Part shown: positions 10,220 through 21,676 of the stretch, one piece after another | Position numbering within the stretch: the first letter of the stretch is position 1 | Layout: the number at the start of each line of letters is the position of its first letter | Source of the DNA: Fasciola hepatica | Lineage: Eukaryota; Platyhelminthes; Trematoda; Plagiorchiida; Fasciolidae | Reading direction: 5' to 3' | Assembly: GCA_948099385.1 (NCBI GenBank) | Contig: CANUEZ040000180.1 | Location: 2,853,001 to 2,917,000 of the forward strand | Length of the DNA: 64,000 nucleotides | Program-made: the position numbers and the translations under genes | Notes under the pieces: generated by a model | What the model was told of the DNA's origin: nothing | Database searches by the model: none | What the model saw: the letters and a program-made list of their open reading frames with translations, nothing else

Positions 10220-10335
10220 GACACTAAACTTCGTCTGGCCCTTTCACATTGACCAGTCAGGCATGATTGCATGTGCAGCTGAGGGAAACTTTCCTGTATA
10301 GCTCTGTGGGTCATGGAGGCACGCAAGCCATGACA
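10220..10335 (-). repeat. Fragment resembling the LINE 5' leader
   Basis: This stretch, just beyond the tail of copy 2, resembles the copy 1 leader (about 5865-5975) in minus orientation; shared runs include CTGTATAGCTCT and GGGTCAT. It diverges from both copies after about 10335. It may be a remnant of another LINE copy or of a repeat from which the leader derives. Confidence 0.5.
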
Positions 10336-11097
10336 TATCGCTAGAGAATATCACATTCTCGGCTTTCAGGATGGCGTTCATCAAGATGCACGAGAACATA
10401 CCGCGGAGTGCCAACTGCGCGTATTCTCACTGGGCTTATGTGCAAAGACCGCACGCTGGCTTGGGCCGAGTAAGTGTCGGAAATTGCGCTAGTGTCTGCC
10501 GGATGCGCGAAACGTACAGTCAAACAAGTGATCTAAAGAGGATGATTGGCTAATCATTAGAACGCCCAGGTGCAGTCACGTCATGATGGAGTACTAGACA
10601 GCACCGCTGTCGGCTGACTCACTACCATGCCCAACCCATTGAGGCTTTATGTGGTTCTCCACTCCAAGTCTCGGAGTTGGGTTACCGGTTCTCTCATCAA
10701 CCAAACTTCACAAATCACATGAATAGTCGTTTTTGTTCAACTGCGCATTCTCACTCACAGAACTCGCATCAAGCTCTCATTGGGCTAACTGACATTCGTG
10801 GTTTGAATCGAAATGTTGACTCTGTGCACCACTTTTTTAGTTTTCATCCACCATCGCCTTATTTTTGAATGAAACCCAAGTTTTCCCCTCGTCAGACACC
10901 AGCCATCTACAATCTTCCAACTACGTACTTCAATCCTGCTTTTTCCCCGAAGCTGGTGTCATCGCCTATATCCACCAATCCGCCGCCTCCTCTCAACTTC
11001 CCCATCTTGATTTATCTAGCCGATACTGTCAAGTTCTGTAGTACAAAATTCGTCTCCCTACATTTATTCACTATTTTCGTACTGTTCATTGCTCCCC
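10336..11097. other. Mostly unassigned; probable 5' part of a CR1-like LINE
   Basis: No recognised gene. The last 100 bases lead without an evident break into the CR1-like endonuclease fragment at 11098, so part of this stretch is probably the degraded 5' portion of that LINE. The rest is unidentified. Confidence 0.3.
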
Positions 11098-11467
11098 GAA
11101 CAGAAATGGCTCTCTGATTTTTGAGTTATTATCTCCCAACATCGGGACATTGACTTCAGCAGACCCCAGCTGCCGAATTACCATTCTTGGCGATTTTAAC
11201 GCTCACAACAAGGATTGGCTACTGCATTCATCGGGCGTTTCAGCCATGGGTCGTGCAGCCCAGACTTTCGCTGTAGACAACAACCTTTGCCAACTGGTGG
11301 ACCTCGCTACACACATTCTCGGTCGTATTAGCGCCCATCTGCATACTCCCGACCTCGTACTTACATCCATTCCTTCTTCATTCCCTAATATTATTGTTGC
11401 CTCCCCTGGACTCATCGGACCATTGTCTCAACTCACTTTTCTCATTTCGTCCCAACGGGGTGTATAA
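11098..11467 (+). pseudogene. CR1-like LINE, endonuclease fragment
   Basis: Encodes part of an EEP endonuclease of the CR1/Jockey type: SCRITILGDFNAHNKDWLLH contains the GDFNAH catalytic motif, followed by AVDNNLCQLVDLATHI, LHTPDLVLTS and, degraded, SPGLIGPLSQL where the SDH motif is expected. It breaks off near 11467. The same type of LINE reappears in the same orientation at 16072, so both are probably parts of one element split by the RTE-like family 2 insertion and later events. Confidence 0.7.
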
Positions 11468-12160
11468 TACATTTGAGAGGAGTAGCACCTCTGAGTTGGT
11501 AAATTGTCGCACCCCTAGGGGTATCTTCCATCTCCTTGGTTTCCATCACCTGTGGCTCCACGAAGCTGAGGCATGCGTCAGCGGCCACACCCAGGCAAAC
11601 CGCTCGACAGGCGGGCCAAACTAGGTTGAGAGTAACCGAGGTCTAAAAATCTCGGTGAGACGGCGCCCAGCATGCGAAGATGGATACTCCCGCATAGGCG
11701 GAAGAGATCTGTTGGACCCAACGGTTACCAAGAAAATCCGTCCAATCAACAGGGGTTGCATGGGCCCCTGGGTATAGGTTACCTCTATCGAATGGCGAAC
11801 GAGCTCCCAAAGAGCCACCGGCAACCATGCGCCAAGATCACTAGGACGCGTTGGGCATCCCGGATTGGGGGACCACCATCTAAAAGGCGTATGAACCGCT
11901 AGTTCGGTCACCGGCTCCCAACACAAAAACTTCGTGTTACCCGACAGGTAGCACTTGGTTGTGCACGGGCTAGAGCTGCCAACTCGAACAAAAAGCCCAG
12001 TGGCGCTGGGGACGCCACTTCGTACCAAATTCCCAAGACTCTTCATGGCAAGTTCCCTCACACACATCGCTCGTGCTACGGCGTCTCCGGTAAGCGACGC
12101 GCCTCGCGTTCTCCCCGCGGCCGGGGTGACAAGTATGCTAGCTGGGGGCCTCAAGACGCG
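11468..12160 (+). other. Probable 5' leader of RTE-like LINE family 2
   Basis: Lies between the broken CR1-like endonuclease and the first endonuclease motif of family 2. GC-rich with no convincing ORF apart from the frame 11955-12230, which runs into the domain. The exact 5' end of the element was not determined. Confidence 0.4.
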
Positions 12161-15010
12161 AAATCACATCCAAATTGCCTGCTGGAATGTGAGAACCTTC
12201 CTGTACATCGGAAGTCAATCATTGCACTAACGATACATGACTACCGCATCGAAATCGCATGTCTCTCCGAAGTTCGGCTGCCGAATTCATGCACCCGGTG
12301 TATAAAGGTTCACGGAGTAGATGACAGTTACCACCTCAATCATGGTTGACCCACGGACAGCTCTCGTCTCCATGGTGTCGCGATAGGTGCCAGCAACAAG
12401 GCTAACGAAACACTACCATCATGGAACCCGATATCCCCTCTAATCGCCTTAGCTCGTTTTCATGCCTCATCCGTGAACGTATCGGTTGTTGCGATCTATG
12501 CCCCGACAGTTGCAGCCGAAGGAGCGGTAATAGATGAGTTCTACTACAGGCTACAAGAGGTAATAAACAGTGTCCCCAAACGTGACATTCTCCTAGTTGC
12601 GAGAGACTGGAACGCCCGCACTGGTCCCTCCACCCAAGCAACTCGACATATTTTGAGGAAATATGGCCTCGGACAGCAGTGCAGCAATGGTGAACGCCCC
12701 GTCAACTTTGCAGACTTTACCAGCCTAACCGTCACCAATACCTGCTTCCAACATCCCAAGAAGCACTTGCGACGTGGTACTCCAACGACGGCCACACAGC
12801 ACATCAGATCAACCAAATTCTCGTGTGATGACGTTGGTCATCTTTGATTGAAGATTGTTCGTCCTACCAAGGCGCGGAGACGAGCAACAAGAATGGTACC
12901 GACCACACCCTCGTCTGTGCACGTTTCAAGATTCACCTAGCCAATCGCCGTAAAAACTGTGCCCTGAAGCGGATTAACACAGCAGTGTTAGGATCACCGA
13001 GAAAGCGCCAAGCGGTCTCAGACGCTATTGCCTCCCATCCAGCCACCATGTTCATAAATGAAGTACAGGTGGAAAACCAGTGGACCTCACTTACAGCGTC
13101 GATTCAATAATCCACTTTAGATGAACTTGGATTTATGCGACGACGACAGAAAGACTGGATCTCAAAGGCGACTCTCCAACTAACCGAAAAGGCCAGAGAT
13201 GCCCACCTAAATGGTCACTCAGACTTCCATGATATCCGACGAAAAGCCACTCACTCGGCCAGAAACGATCGCAACAACCACTGGACCGAAATCACGGAAA
13301 CCATGGAGACTGCGGGGACTTCTCAAAGCTCTTCCATCTAATCTGCACTGCATCCGGTAAGCGACAGTCGACAGAGCCCCTCCTTTGCGATGCTACCGGG
13401 CTGTTCATTCCTGAACGGGTCAAAAAGATGCAGAGATGGATCGAACATTTCGATTGTCTACTGAACTGTCCCGCGGCAAGCTCTGCGTACCGAATCCCAG
13501 CAATCCAGAACCAGGGCTATGACTTTAGTAACAATCCACCGTGCAGAGATGAAATCACCGATGTAATACACAAGCTGAAGAACCCGAAATCCCCGAGAGA
13601 AGATGGCATCGCACCGGAGATATGCAAATCATGTCTTCGACACTACTCGAGCAGTTGCACACCCTCTTTTGTTCAATCTGGGGAAAAAAGCAATTCCCAG
13701 CGGACTGGGGGGCCTCAGTTTTACTTCCTCTTCCAAAGAAAGGCGACAGGACCGTGTGCGAAAACTACCGTGGCATCAGTTTAATCAACGTGGCCGCCAA
13801 AATATTCTCCGTGCTTTTGTTAAACCGCTTCTCGGCGGTGCGAGACGCGCGCACACGTCCCAATCAAGGAGGCTTTTGCTGTGGTAGAGGGTGCGTGGAC
13901 CAAATATTCGGCCTTCGCCGAGTATTAGAACACCGGCACAAGTCTCAGCAACCGACTGCAGCTTGTTTTATTGATTTTCGAGCTGTTTTTGACTCAGTTG
14001 AGAGATAATCGTTATGGACTACACTGCAAGCAGGTGGAATGCCCCAGAAGCTCCTCGCTCTCAAGAGGTCGTACTACGCAAATACCCGCGCGAGAATACG
14101 CATCTACCGAGATGAGTCCAGTGACTTCTCCCTCAAGTCCGGTGTTAGACAAGGTTGTCCCCTGTCGCCAGTGCTGTTCAATTACACCATCGATTGGATA
14201 GTGCGTCAGGCGCTCACCGATTACTCTGGTATTCAGCTGGACACTGATGTTTTCCTCGCCGATCTAGAATTCGCAGACGACATTGTTATCCTTGGAGATT
14301 GCCCAACTGCATTACGGTCGGTTCTCAGTCGCGTAGAAGCTTTTGCGAAATCCATAGGACTAGAGATCAATACGTCGAAGACTAAGATCCTTTCGACATG
14401 CACTGGGCAGTCCACTCTCCCGATATATCTGAACGGCGAACAAACTGAACACGTCCCGGCGTTCAAATAACTGGGCTCTACGATTCTCCTAAACGGCTAA
14501 GCCAAAGATGAAGTCAAGTCGCGCAATGACAAGACCAGGTCTGTGTTTCTTCAGCTTTGCAATGTACTCTGGGTGCGAAACGAAATCAGCCTCCGGACCA
14601 AAGTCCGCTTCTTCCGGGTCGCTATCCGTCCAATACTGACCTACGGCTGCGAGACGTTGCCACTACGCGTCGAGGACATCAGTAAGCTAGAAGTGTCTGA
14701 CCATCGGTGTCTGCAACGGATACTGAAAGTGGTGTGGCACGAAAAGCATTCAAAAGAGACGATAAGACAACGGTGCTTTGACATCGAAAAGCTGTCAGTG
14801 TTCCCCAACGCCGGTGATTGCAGTGGTTTGGACATGTTTCACAGCGTCCGGACACAGAGATCTCAAAACAGTGCCTCGCTCCTGTTCCATGTCCAGGATG
14901 GTGCTGTCGCCTTGGAGGACAGCTGAAAACACGGGTCGGTACCATCAAATCAGACGTTAAAGGATTAGGACTTCAGGCTGTCTATGGCACTCGCAACTGG
15001 AACCAGAACT
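12161..15010 (+). pseudogene. RTE-like LINE family 2, endonuclease and reverse transcriptase (broken)
   Basis: A second RTE-like family, clearly different from copies 1 and 2. Endonuclease motifs are IQIACWNVRTF (12165-12200), EIACLSEVRLPNS, VAIYAPT, LLVARDWNARTG (GDWNA-type motif) and a distorted terminal part. Linker: ARDAHLNGHSD and NHWTEITETMETA. Reverse transcriptase: DEITDVIHKLKNPKSPREDGI, NYRGISLINVAAKI, GRGCVDQIFGLR, CFIDFRAVFDSVE, SGVRQGCPLSPVLFN and EFADDIVILGD with an intact FADD. The tail includes a YGCETLPLR motif. Stops after 13341, near 14004-14008, near 14468 and at 14924, plus several frameshifts, make it a pseudogene. Confidence 0.82.
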
Positions 15011-15562
15011 GGATTTCTCTGTGTTAAGTTCTCGCATCCGATCGCCGCTTATGGGCTGGTGCCATTCGGGATATACATGAAGCCGGCTCACCCTCTCGCA
15101 GTAGCTAGCAGCATAAAAGTAAAAAAGTATTCCGTCCCAACACCAAACTCTAGACGCATCTTTTGGCGGTACGATTCTGCTGAGATGGTTTTCATGACTT
15201 TCTGGTCTGTTACCCTTGGAACGACTGTTGTTTTGTCTGATTTTCCGTGTGTTTCTAATCTCACTAAGATGGTTCTTTACATTCCTCACTCCCCTAAACC
15301 CGGCAACCCACTATCCCTGAGTGGTTTAACCACGCGCACAACCGTGTCGTTTGGTTGTAAAACTTAGCGTACCGCCGTTCACCCAACTAAACATCTCGAT
15401 ACCGTTTTGTGCAAGCTGGGAACAAATGCTCGCTCATCATACAGGGAGAAAAAGAGCACTTCGTACACCACAAAGCTGGACGACCAGTCTCATCCGCTAC
15501 CAGTAGCCGGTCGTTCTGGTCCCTTGCAAAGGCGGTTTCCCAAAATTTCTGCCCTTACAACT
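15011..15562. other. 3' flank of family 2 LINE; unassigned
   Basis: Presumed 3' untranslated region of the family 2 LINE up to about 15130, then unassigned sequence. No ORF or repeat boundary was recognised. Confidence 0.3.
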
Positions 15563-15910
15563 AGGAAAAGTAGGTGCTTCACGTCTTCGTGGTTGGGGTC
15601 CAAAAGATTCGTCTACCAGTTGGCTGGAGACACTGAAGGATATGGCAGTGAACCGCGAAAAGTGGCGATCGTGTTGTCACTTTCTGTCGAATCAGAATGT
15701 CTGATCGATGTGCCTTTGTACAGTTTGACTGTGTAGTTCGTTTTTTGGCTGCAAGGACATTCTTTCCTTTTCCTATCCATGTAGGTCCAGTCCCTGTCCA
15801 TCTTGTATATTCATACTTTCTAATTCAGCGTGCAAAATGGTGAGAAAGGCAGTGGTCAGTGGGGCTCGCCCTACTGTTTAATGCTGTACGATGATGATGA
15901 TGATGATGAC
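15563..15910 (+). mobile_element. 5'-truncated 3' end of the copy 1 type LINE
   Basis: About 348 bp matching the extreme 3' end of LINE copies 1 and 2: the end of the ORF (GASRLRGWGPKD-like coding sequence), the 3' UTR and a GAT triplet tail (about 15893-15910). A dead-on-arrival insertion produced by incomplete reverse transcription. Confidence 0.82.
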
Positions 15911-16071
15911 AACTTCCCTCCCATTTGCAATTCCTCTGGCTCTTTGATCTCCGACCCCTCCCGATAAGACCGAGGTTTTTGCCTCAAATTCCACTCTGTC
16001 AGTCCTAATTCTCTGCCTTCCTCTCACGTTCTCAGCCACGCTTTTTCCTGTAATAACTACCAGAAAGGTTC

Positions 16072-16755
16072 GCAAAGTTCTGCGTTTTCTGAATGTTTTT
16101 AAACCACTCGGTCCAGATGGTATACCGTCTATTGGCCTGAAAATGTGCGCTTCACAGCTAGCCCCGTTTCACGTCGCCTATCCCTCTCACGTCAGTGCTT
16201 TCAAAAGTTTTTGAAACCGTTATCTCTGCCCAACTGCGTCCGTTCCTTGAACGTGAAGGTCTGCCGAGTGATCGCTAATATGGACCCCGCCCGCGTCGTT
16301 CTACGGGCGACCTACTATCGATCATCTAATACTCTTGGTCGGCCGCACTCGATAGCCACGGAGAAACTCACTTGATCTCGCTAGACATCTCAAAAGTCTT
16401 CGATCGAGTTTGGCATAAAAGCCTACTGTTGAAACTGTCTTCGTTCGGGTTCCATCCGGCTGTCGTATCATGGATGTCATGTTTCCTCAGCAAGCAAACC
16501 ATCTCCATCCGAGTCAATAGGGTTCTATCTCAGCCGTTCCTTGTGAATGCCGGTATTTCCCAAGGTTTCATAATTGCGCCAACCCACTTCCTCCTATTTA
16601 GTAATGGTTTATCTCCAACCACCAACCCACTTCACTGTTTTGCCGCCGATGCCACTCACCATTGCTCCCTTTCCACCTTAACACTATTCAGGTCACCACC
16701 AACATCGATCATGATCGTTCTGTTCCAAATGTATCTCTTACTTCTGATCTAGAAA
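16072..16755 (+). pseudogene. CR1-like LINE, reverse transcriptase fragment
   Basis: Frames across this stretch give VRKVLRFLNVFKPLGPDGIP (fingers), then from 16372 SLDISKVFDRVWHKSLLLKL (motif A), SIRVNRVLSQPF, NAGISQGFIIAPT (motif B) and FAADATHHCSL, where the catalytic FADD is FAAD. Frameshifts lie between the fingers and motif A. The palm ends near 16755, where unrelated repeat sequence follows; the C-terminus resumes near 17640. Probably continuous in origin with 11098-11467. Confidence 0.75.
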
Positions 16756-16929
16756 AAATCTCAGTTTAGGGTTACACTAACAATGTCTCTTTCAATGTTT
16801 CAAAGACCCCTTTCAAATATTTTTTTCACCATTTGTGTGCAGGATTGCCGTCTCGTAATTCAGCGACGGGCAGATAAACGAAACCCGAGTCCCAAGGCAG
16901 AGAACACAAGCTTGCTTTACTACGTGCTA

Positions 16930-17593
16930 CGGGCAAATAATCTAACAATAACAATAACATACCTAAGATTGTGGGCACATCGACCACAGAACCAATACAG
17001 TCAAAAAAGGCTTCAAGATGCCCGAGCAACAGTAGACAGGAAACACTCGAGACGGCAATGCAACAGCGGGTCAAATGATTTACAAAGATCTTCACTTATG
17101 GAGGGTATTTTGTCCAATCAACGGACAGGAGAGAATTATTGGTCCGAGGGGACACACTCACACAACCGTGGGTGAAGAACAAGCGGAATAATATGGTTAT
17201 GGGAAAGTGAAAGACTATAGACAGATGGCCGAGTTCAGTCATTCACACGCATACGACAGATTAGGAGGAAACGATAGTTACGTCCAAACGTCTGGCTATT
17301 GTCATGTAACCCAGGCTATTATGACGTGGATCATTCAAAAACCGGGGAGAAAGGTTACGTAAGCAACAAAGTCGAACAGATAAGGACAACAATTAGATTC
17401 GTGACAATTGAGGTCAATCCACACTTGTCATCTAGTGGTGAAAGTTCATGAGAAGCAAGCAAATTGTTTGGTGAATACAAGATGAAATTGTGATGGAAAG
17501 CATGGGATCCGGACTAAACCAGTTTAACGGAGTTTCTCGATATGGCGAGCTGAATTACCCTGTTCAGTTTCAATAAATTTTTACAATCGGAGT
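16930..17593 (+). repeat. Dispersed repeat X, copy 1
   Basis: About 660 bp that resembles 23649-24408 along its length in the same orientation, with many substitutions and indels. Shared landmarks are GGGCAAAT at the start, AGATGGCC-type blocks in the middle, and an end reading TTTCAATAAATTTTTACA here and TTTCAATAAATCCTTACA there. No protein coding. On the minus strand it would begin TGTAA, reminiscent of an LTR, but a matching CA end was not found. It sits between two parts of the CR1-like LINE. Confidence 0.55.
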
Positions 17594-17639
17594 TTTGGAT
17601 CGACTCCTCTGCGCTCCACAGAGTCACCTTCCTTACTAG

Positions 17640-18200
17640 GCTTATCCATAAATCTACCTCTTTGTCGATCTCCTTCTGTGTCTATGCTTGCCTCCCACTC
17701 TGTGCGTAAAGTTGGTTTTCGATTCCGTGCCAGACGCCTTTTTTGCACCCACTCACTCTTTGCACAATGTTCAAATCCGCCCGAATCTTCAATACTGCTG
17801 TCATGTATGGGGTGGCGAATTGTCTACCGCTCTTTCTTCTCCTCATCGGATTCAAAAAAGGCAGTCCGATTAGTCAATGTTCCCCCCATAACCTCCACTT
17901 TGCAGCCACTTGCTCATCGTTGAGAGGTCGTCTCGCTATCTCTTCAACCGTTATTATGTTGGTTTTTGTTCATCAGAACTCGCTTCGGCAATTATTCTTT
18001 CCATGACTTTCTCGCATTTATCTCGCGTGCAGGCGGTCAGTCACCCACATCAGGTCCCAGTTCCTTGATGTCAAACTTCCTTATTTCAGTCTTCCCCCAT
18101 TCCCTGAACTACTCTGGAACACTTCTCTTCCAATATTTCCGATCATTTCCAGTCTCTGTTTTTAAAAGCAGGGTCAAGAAACTGAATCTCACTTGAATGT
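17640..18200 (+). pseudogene. CR1-like LINE, C-terminal fragment
   Basis: Broken translation matches the C-terminal region after the palm of CR1-like enzymes: VQIRPNLQYCCHVWGGELST, HRIQKRQSD (in place of RIQRKAVRL), RYYVGFCSSELASAI, and an end FLKAGSRN. The pattern of an xxPxLEYCCxVWGG motif followed by RIQ and a conserved tail is characteristic. Several frameshifts and stops. Positioned as the downstream continuation of 16072-16755. Confidence 0.65.
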
Positions 18201-18239
18201 TCCCCACACACATCCCTTCTACAGTGTCTTTTGAATTTG

Positions 18240-18960
18240 AGATTTTACTGCAAATCTCTTTGTGTGTAATAAAAAACCATGGCATCTTTGTACACCTGGC
18301 GAGTAGGCATGCCCCATAGGTTCTCAATCAGGTTTAGATCCGGGTTGCAGGCTGGCCACTGTATGACCTCGATCCCACGAAACAACAACCAACATTTTGT
18401 AGTGTATGAGCAGTGGAAAAAAGTATCAGGATGCTGAAATATGGCTTCATCACGCCATTAACTGGTCACTAGTGAGGGCAAAACCACTCCAACGTACGAA
18501 TATGCGTAATGGAATCTTGTATACCCCAAGTATAACCAACTCACTCGGGCCTTTAGCTGAGAAGGCTCCCCAAACAATCACCGAACTCTCCTCGTTTTTT
18601 GACTAAAAATTCTTTCTTCTTTTCTGATGTCATGCCAGTAGTAATTCTAAGAACCTGTTACATCCAAATTACAATTTTTTTGGTCAATAAAGTAGATATT
18701 TCAGCACTTCTCCGTTTATGTTGCGTGTGTTTCAGCTCATGATAAGCGTTGTTTGTTATGCAGCGATGTGAGAGAAACGTATCTGAGTTTTAGTATTTCA
18801 TCCATGGCATGATTCGGCGTTTTTCGTTCCGTTCGTTTCGAAACACTAGCTCCGATCGAAGCCCTTAACGTAGACATGGAGCATGAGCTATTGGAGGCTA
18901 GACGAATTATTCTGCGTCCGCCCGATTTCGTTAGTTTTGGACGATCCATTCGCCTTCTAG
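18240..18960 (-). pseudogene. Tc1/mariner-type transposase remnant
   Basis: The minus strand reads, near 18366-18290, [20 protein letters not shown], the hallmark DD[D/E] transposase segment usually written WPAQSPDLNPIENLWG. Upstream, near 18590-18470, come SSVIVWGAFSAKGPSELVIL (compare SVMVWGAFS...) and, at about 18949-18740, a basic helix-turn-helix-like stretch GRRIIRLASNSSCSMSTLR. Stops and frameshifts separate the parts, so it is inactive. Clear terminal inverted repeats were not located; short sequences TGCTGAAATAT (about 18434) and ATATTTCAGCA (about 18696) form a small inverted pair inside it. Confidence 0.75.
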
Positions 18961-19973
18961 GCGCATATCACTTGTTGCATTTCACATATTGTTGGATGAC
19001 GTTTCCCGATCTCTTGCATTACCTGGAAATTTCATGCAATCTGAGTCCTTTTGTTGGAACGCGGACATTTCACCCTTCGAAAAATATCAGTTTATTTTCA
19101 TATGGTATGGCGTAGACAAACTTTGGTGTAATTTGTGAGGTGTATACGTGCAATAAACGGGAATCAAGATCACCTAGGTTACTAGGGTGTATCACGTGCT
19201 CCAGTGTACTTGAATCACATGATTGCGGCCCTCATGAGTTTGTCAGTCCCCAAGTTCACAAACCGAACAAACCAGGTTGTTGCCAAGCTCAAAGATCTAT
19301 TTGGTTCTGCAAACTTTTCCATGGGATCGCGAATCGCAATAGGGGGTCCTATACTTGTCACCCTCGATGTTTACTTTTTCCGCCCCAATTTGCGCATAGT
19401 GTAGTTTCATTCTGAAATTTAGTGTGTTGTAGTTTATTATTACATGTTTGAAGATGAGTACAGTGGAAGAGGTATGTAGCCCACATCCAGGAAGACTCAC
19501 TGCACGACTGGGAATAATCGGCAACCAGACCCTGAGACTCGGGGTAGGGGAGAACTACATAAAGTTCCAATGGGTCAGGTGTGGTAACGATCCGGATGAC
19601 AGCGGATTACCAAAACGGCCTCCTAAATGCGCCTCGGTCGAAGACAGCCGACCTACACTAGTATTCGTGTTGCAGCGGCTCTTCGGAGACACCAAACTCA
19701 TTTTAAATGCAATGCCAGCCTAGAGCTCAAAGGCCCCAAGGGCGATGGGCAGCATGGTTTGTGAGTGGCAACTAGTCAATCAGATTAAAGTCGCCTGAGG
19801 TCTTTCGCGTTTTTCCTGGAATACAGTTGGCCAATTCGGGGAATATCATCAGGATGAGGTGTCATCTCCACGCCAGATTCACGTGCACATAACTGAACCT
19901 CTGCGATAAGCGCGTCCAACGATGAATCTAGAGCACATGAACGACTAGATGCGTCCCGTAGCCCACAGTTTTC

Positions 19974-19976
<3 letters not shown>
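18961..19976. other. Unassigned
   Basis: Several short frames of 70-91 codons overlap on both strands and match nothing recognised. No repeat boundary seen until the TA tract at 19977. Confidence 0.3.

Positions 19977-20036
<60 letters not shown>
19977..20036. repeat. TA dinucleotide microsatellite
   Basis: About 30 uninterrupted TA units directly abutting the left end of foldback unit 1. A comparable TA tract lies at its right end (20833-20887). Confidence 0.95.
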
Positions 20037-20039
<3 letters not shown>

Positions 20040-20832
20040 CACCCAGCCCGTTCGTAACATCGGTTTCCGCTCAGTTTGTTTAGTAGCCATTTTACACGGA
20101 TGAACAATGAATTGCTTCGAAGGAAATTGACGAGTGAAGCGATTTGAAATGCTTGGTTGGCGTCTTATTTAAATGAATTGGTTTATTTCATCGAAATATC
20201 CTGTAAACCTCAGTATAGATCGCTCTATTTTACCCCCTCGAAATGGGTGAAGTAAGGTCAATTATTCAGAAAATCATAAATTAGGAGATAGAAATGAGCG
20301 TCGTAATACGTTATTTGGGTTGTTGAAAGAAATTAACGAGGCATATCACGTACTTCAAACAAATCGCAAAAACCGCTCGAAAACCGGCCAGAAACCGAGC
20401 GGTTTTTACTAATACGCCAATCGGTTTTCGGGTGGTTTCTGAGTGGTTTGCAACCGATTTTTGGACGGTTTCCGAGCGGTTTGTGTCAGTAGTTTGAAGT
20501 ACGTCATATGCTTCGTTGATTTATTCCATTAACCCAAATTACGTATTACGATGCTTTTTTCTATCTACTAATTTATGATTTTCCGAATAATTGTCCTTAA
20601 TTCACCCATTTCGAGGGGGTGAAGTAGAGCGATCTATACTGAGGCTTTCAGGATATTTCGATGAATAAAACCAATACAATTAGGTAAAACACCAACGGAG
20701 CATTGCTTATTACTTCGGTCTTCAATTTCCTTGGTGTCAATTTGTTGTTCATCCGTGTAAATTGGCTACTAGACGAACCGACCGAAAACCGATCGGTTTC
20801 GGAGCGGTTTTGAACCGATTTTGCTACTAGGG
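20037..20832 (+). mobile_element. Foldback element, unit 1
   Basis: About 800 bp that is largely one imperfect hairpin: the arm 20081-20360 is repeated in inverted orientation at 20492-20772, both bounded by TAGTAGCC and carrying matching blocks such as ACACGGATGAACAA and GTATAGATCGCTCT. The loop and outer ends are rich in short palindromic motifs of the form AAACCGNTCGGTTTT. The right terminus is TGCTACTAGGG; the left terminus begins CAGCACCC inside TA repeats. It has no ORF of note. A second copy lies inverted at 21677-22478. Probably a non-autonomous foldback or MITE-type DNA element; superfamily not assigned. Confidence 0.75.
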
Positions 20833-20847
20833 TATATATTATATATA

Positions 20848-20887
<40 letters not shown>
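20833..20887. repeat. TA-rich microsatellite
   Basis: Imperfect TA repeats directly after foldback unit 1. With 19977-20036 they suggest that unit 1 entered a TA tract, or that the tract expanded at the element's ends. Confidence 0.9.
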
Positions 20888-20890
<3 letters not shown>

Positions 20891-21439
20891 ACACTGGATT
20901 GAGAACAAACATGGTACCAACGCAACAACAGAAGAGAGAAACTACAAAGTCGAGGGGCGGGGGATTAAGAGTCAGCATATGGATTACAAGTAAAAGCAAA
21001 TTTTCTTCCCAATTCTGTCGGATCTTGTATAGGTTGTACAGTTCATACACTATCCTGGTAGCAATTTCAGTAAATGTCAAGATCAAAGACCTAAGGAATC
21101 CAATAATTTTCAAGATATGAACCAATCAATGAGGATCATAGGAAAATAAACGTGAGGCAGCTAAGTTCAGTTTCAACCGGACAGCTGATGACCACGTTCA
21201 ATCAAGCATTCAGAAGCCCTCCGATGGTATGTATACGAGTTGGGCACCCACCACTGCACGGCGTATTTCTTCGATTCCCCGCTAAAACTACGAAGGAAAC
21301 ACGAGAAATCATTACCTACAAGCGTGCACTGATCAAATCCACATGCGGTAAATACAAATGTTCGAAATTGAAAGATATCCTAGACAGTGTTCTCAGGTAC
21401 GATTTGCACGTCGGGCACGCATGGTCATTCCACTTACGA
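20888..21439. other. Spacer between foldback units; unassigned
   Basis: Short overlapping frames on both strands, none recognised. It separates the two inverted foldback units together with the LINE fragment that follows. Confidence 0.3.
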
Positions 21440-21650
21440 TCTTAGATCCCCTTTGGGGCTTGAAACATCTGCAGTTCTATTAGCCTCTCAGGTAGCCTGT
21501 TCACATCACCAACCACTCTGTGGCTAAAGAAGTGCAACCTGGCTGTCTACTCAGCTCGAAAGTTCGTGAGTTTCTTCCAGCGTCGTTTTCCGAGGTCAGC
21601 ACGCCGTGTATTAGACTCTCTGTGAGGTCTTCTTGAAATCTTCTTTTTTC
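21440..21650 (-). pseudogene. LINE C-terminal fragment (short, degraded)
   Basis: The minus strand encodes RLHFFSHRVVGDVNRLPERLI, resembling the conserved C-terminal FFSxRVVxxWNxLPxxVV motif of many LINE reverse transcriptases. One in-frame stop and loss of the Trp show degradation. Clade not assigned. Confidence 0.5.
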
Positions 21651-21676
21651 CAAAGAGAAAAATCCGAGATCACCAG

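Noticed and set aside
19785..20920. ORFs 19785-20090 and 20648-20920 with runs of Tyr-Ile
   Set aside because: They are translations of TA microsatellites and foldback DNA.
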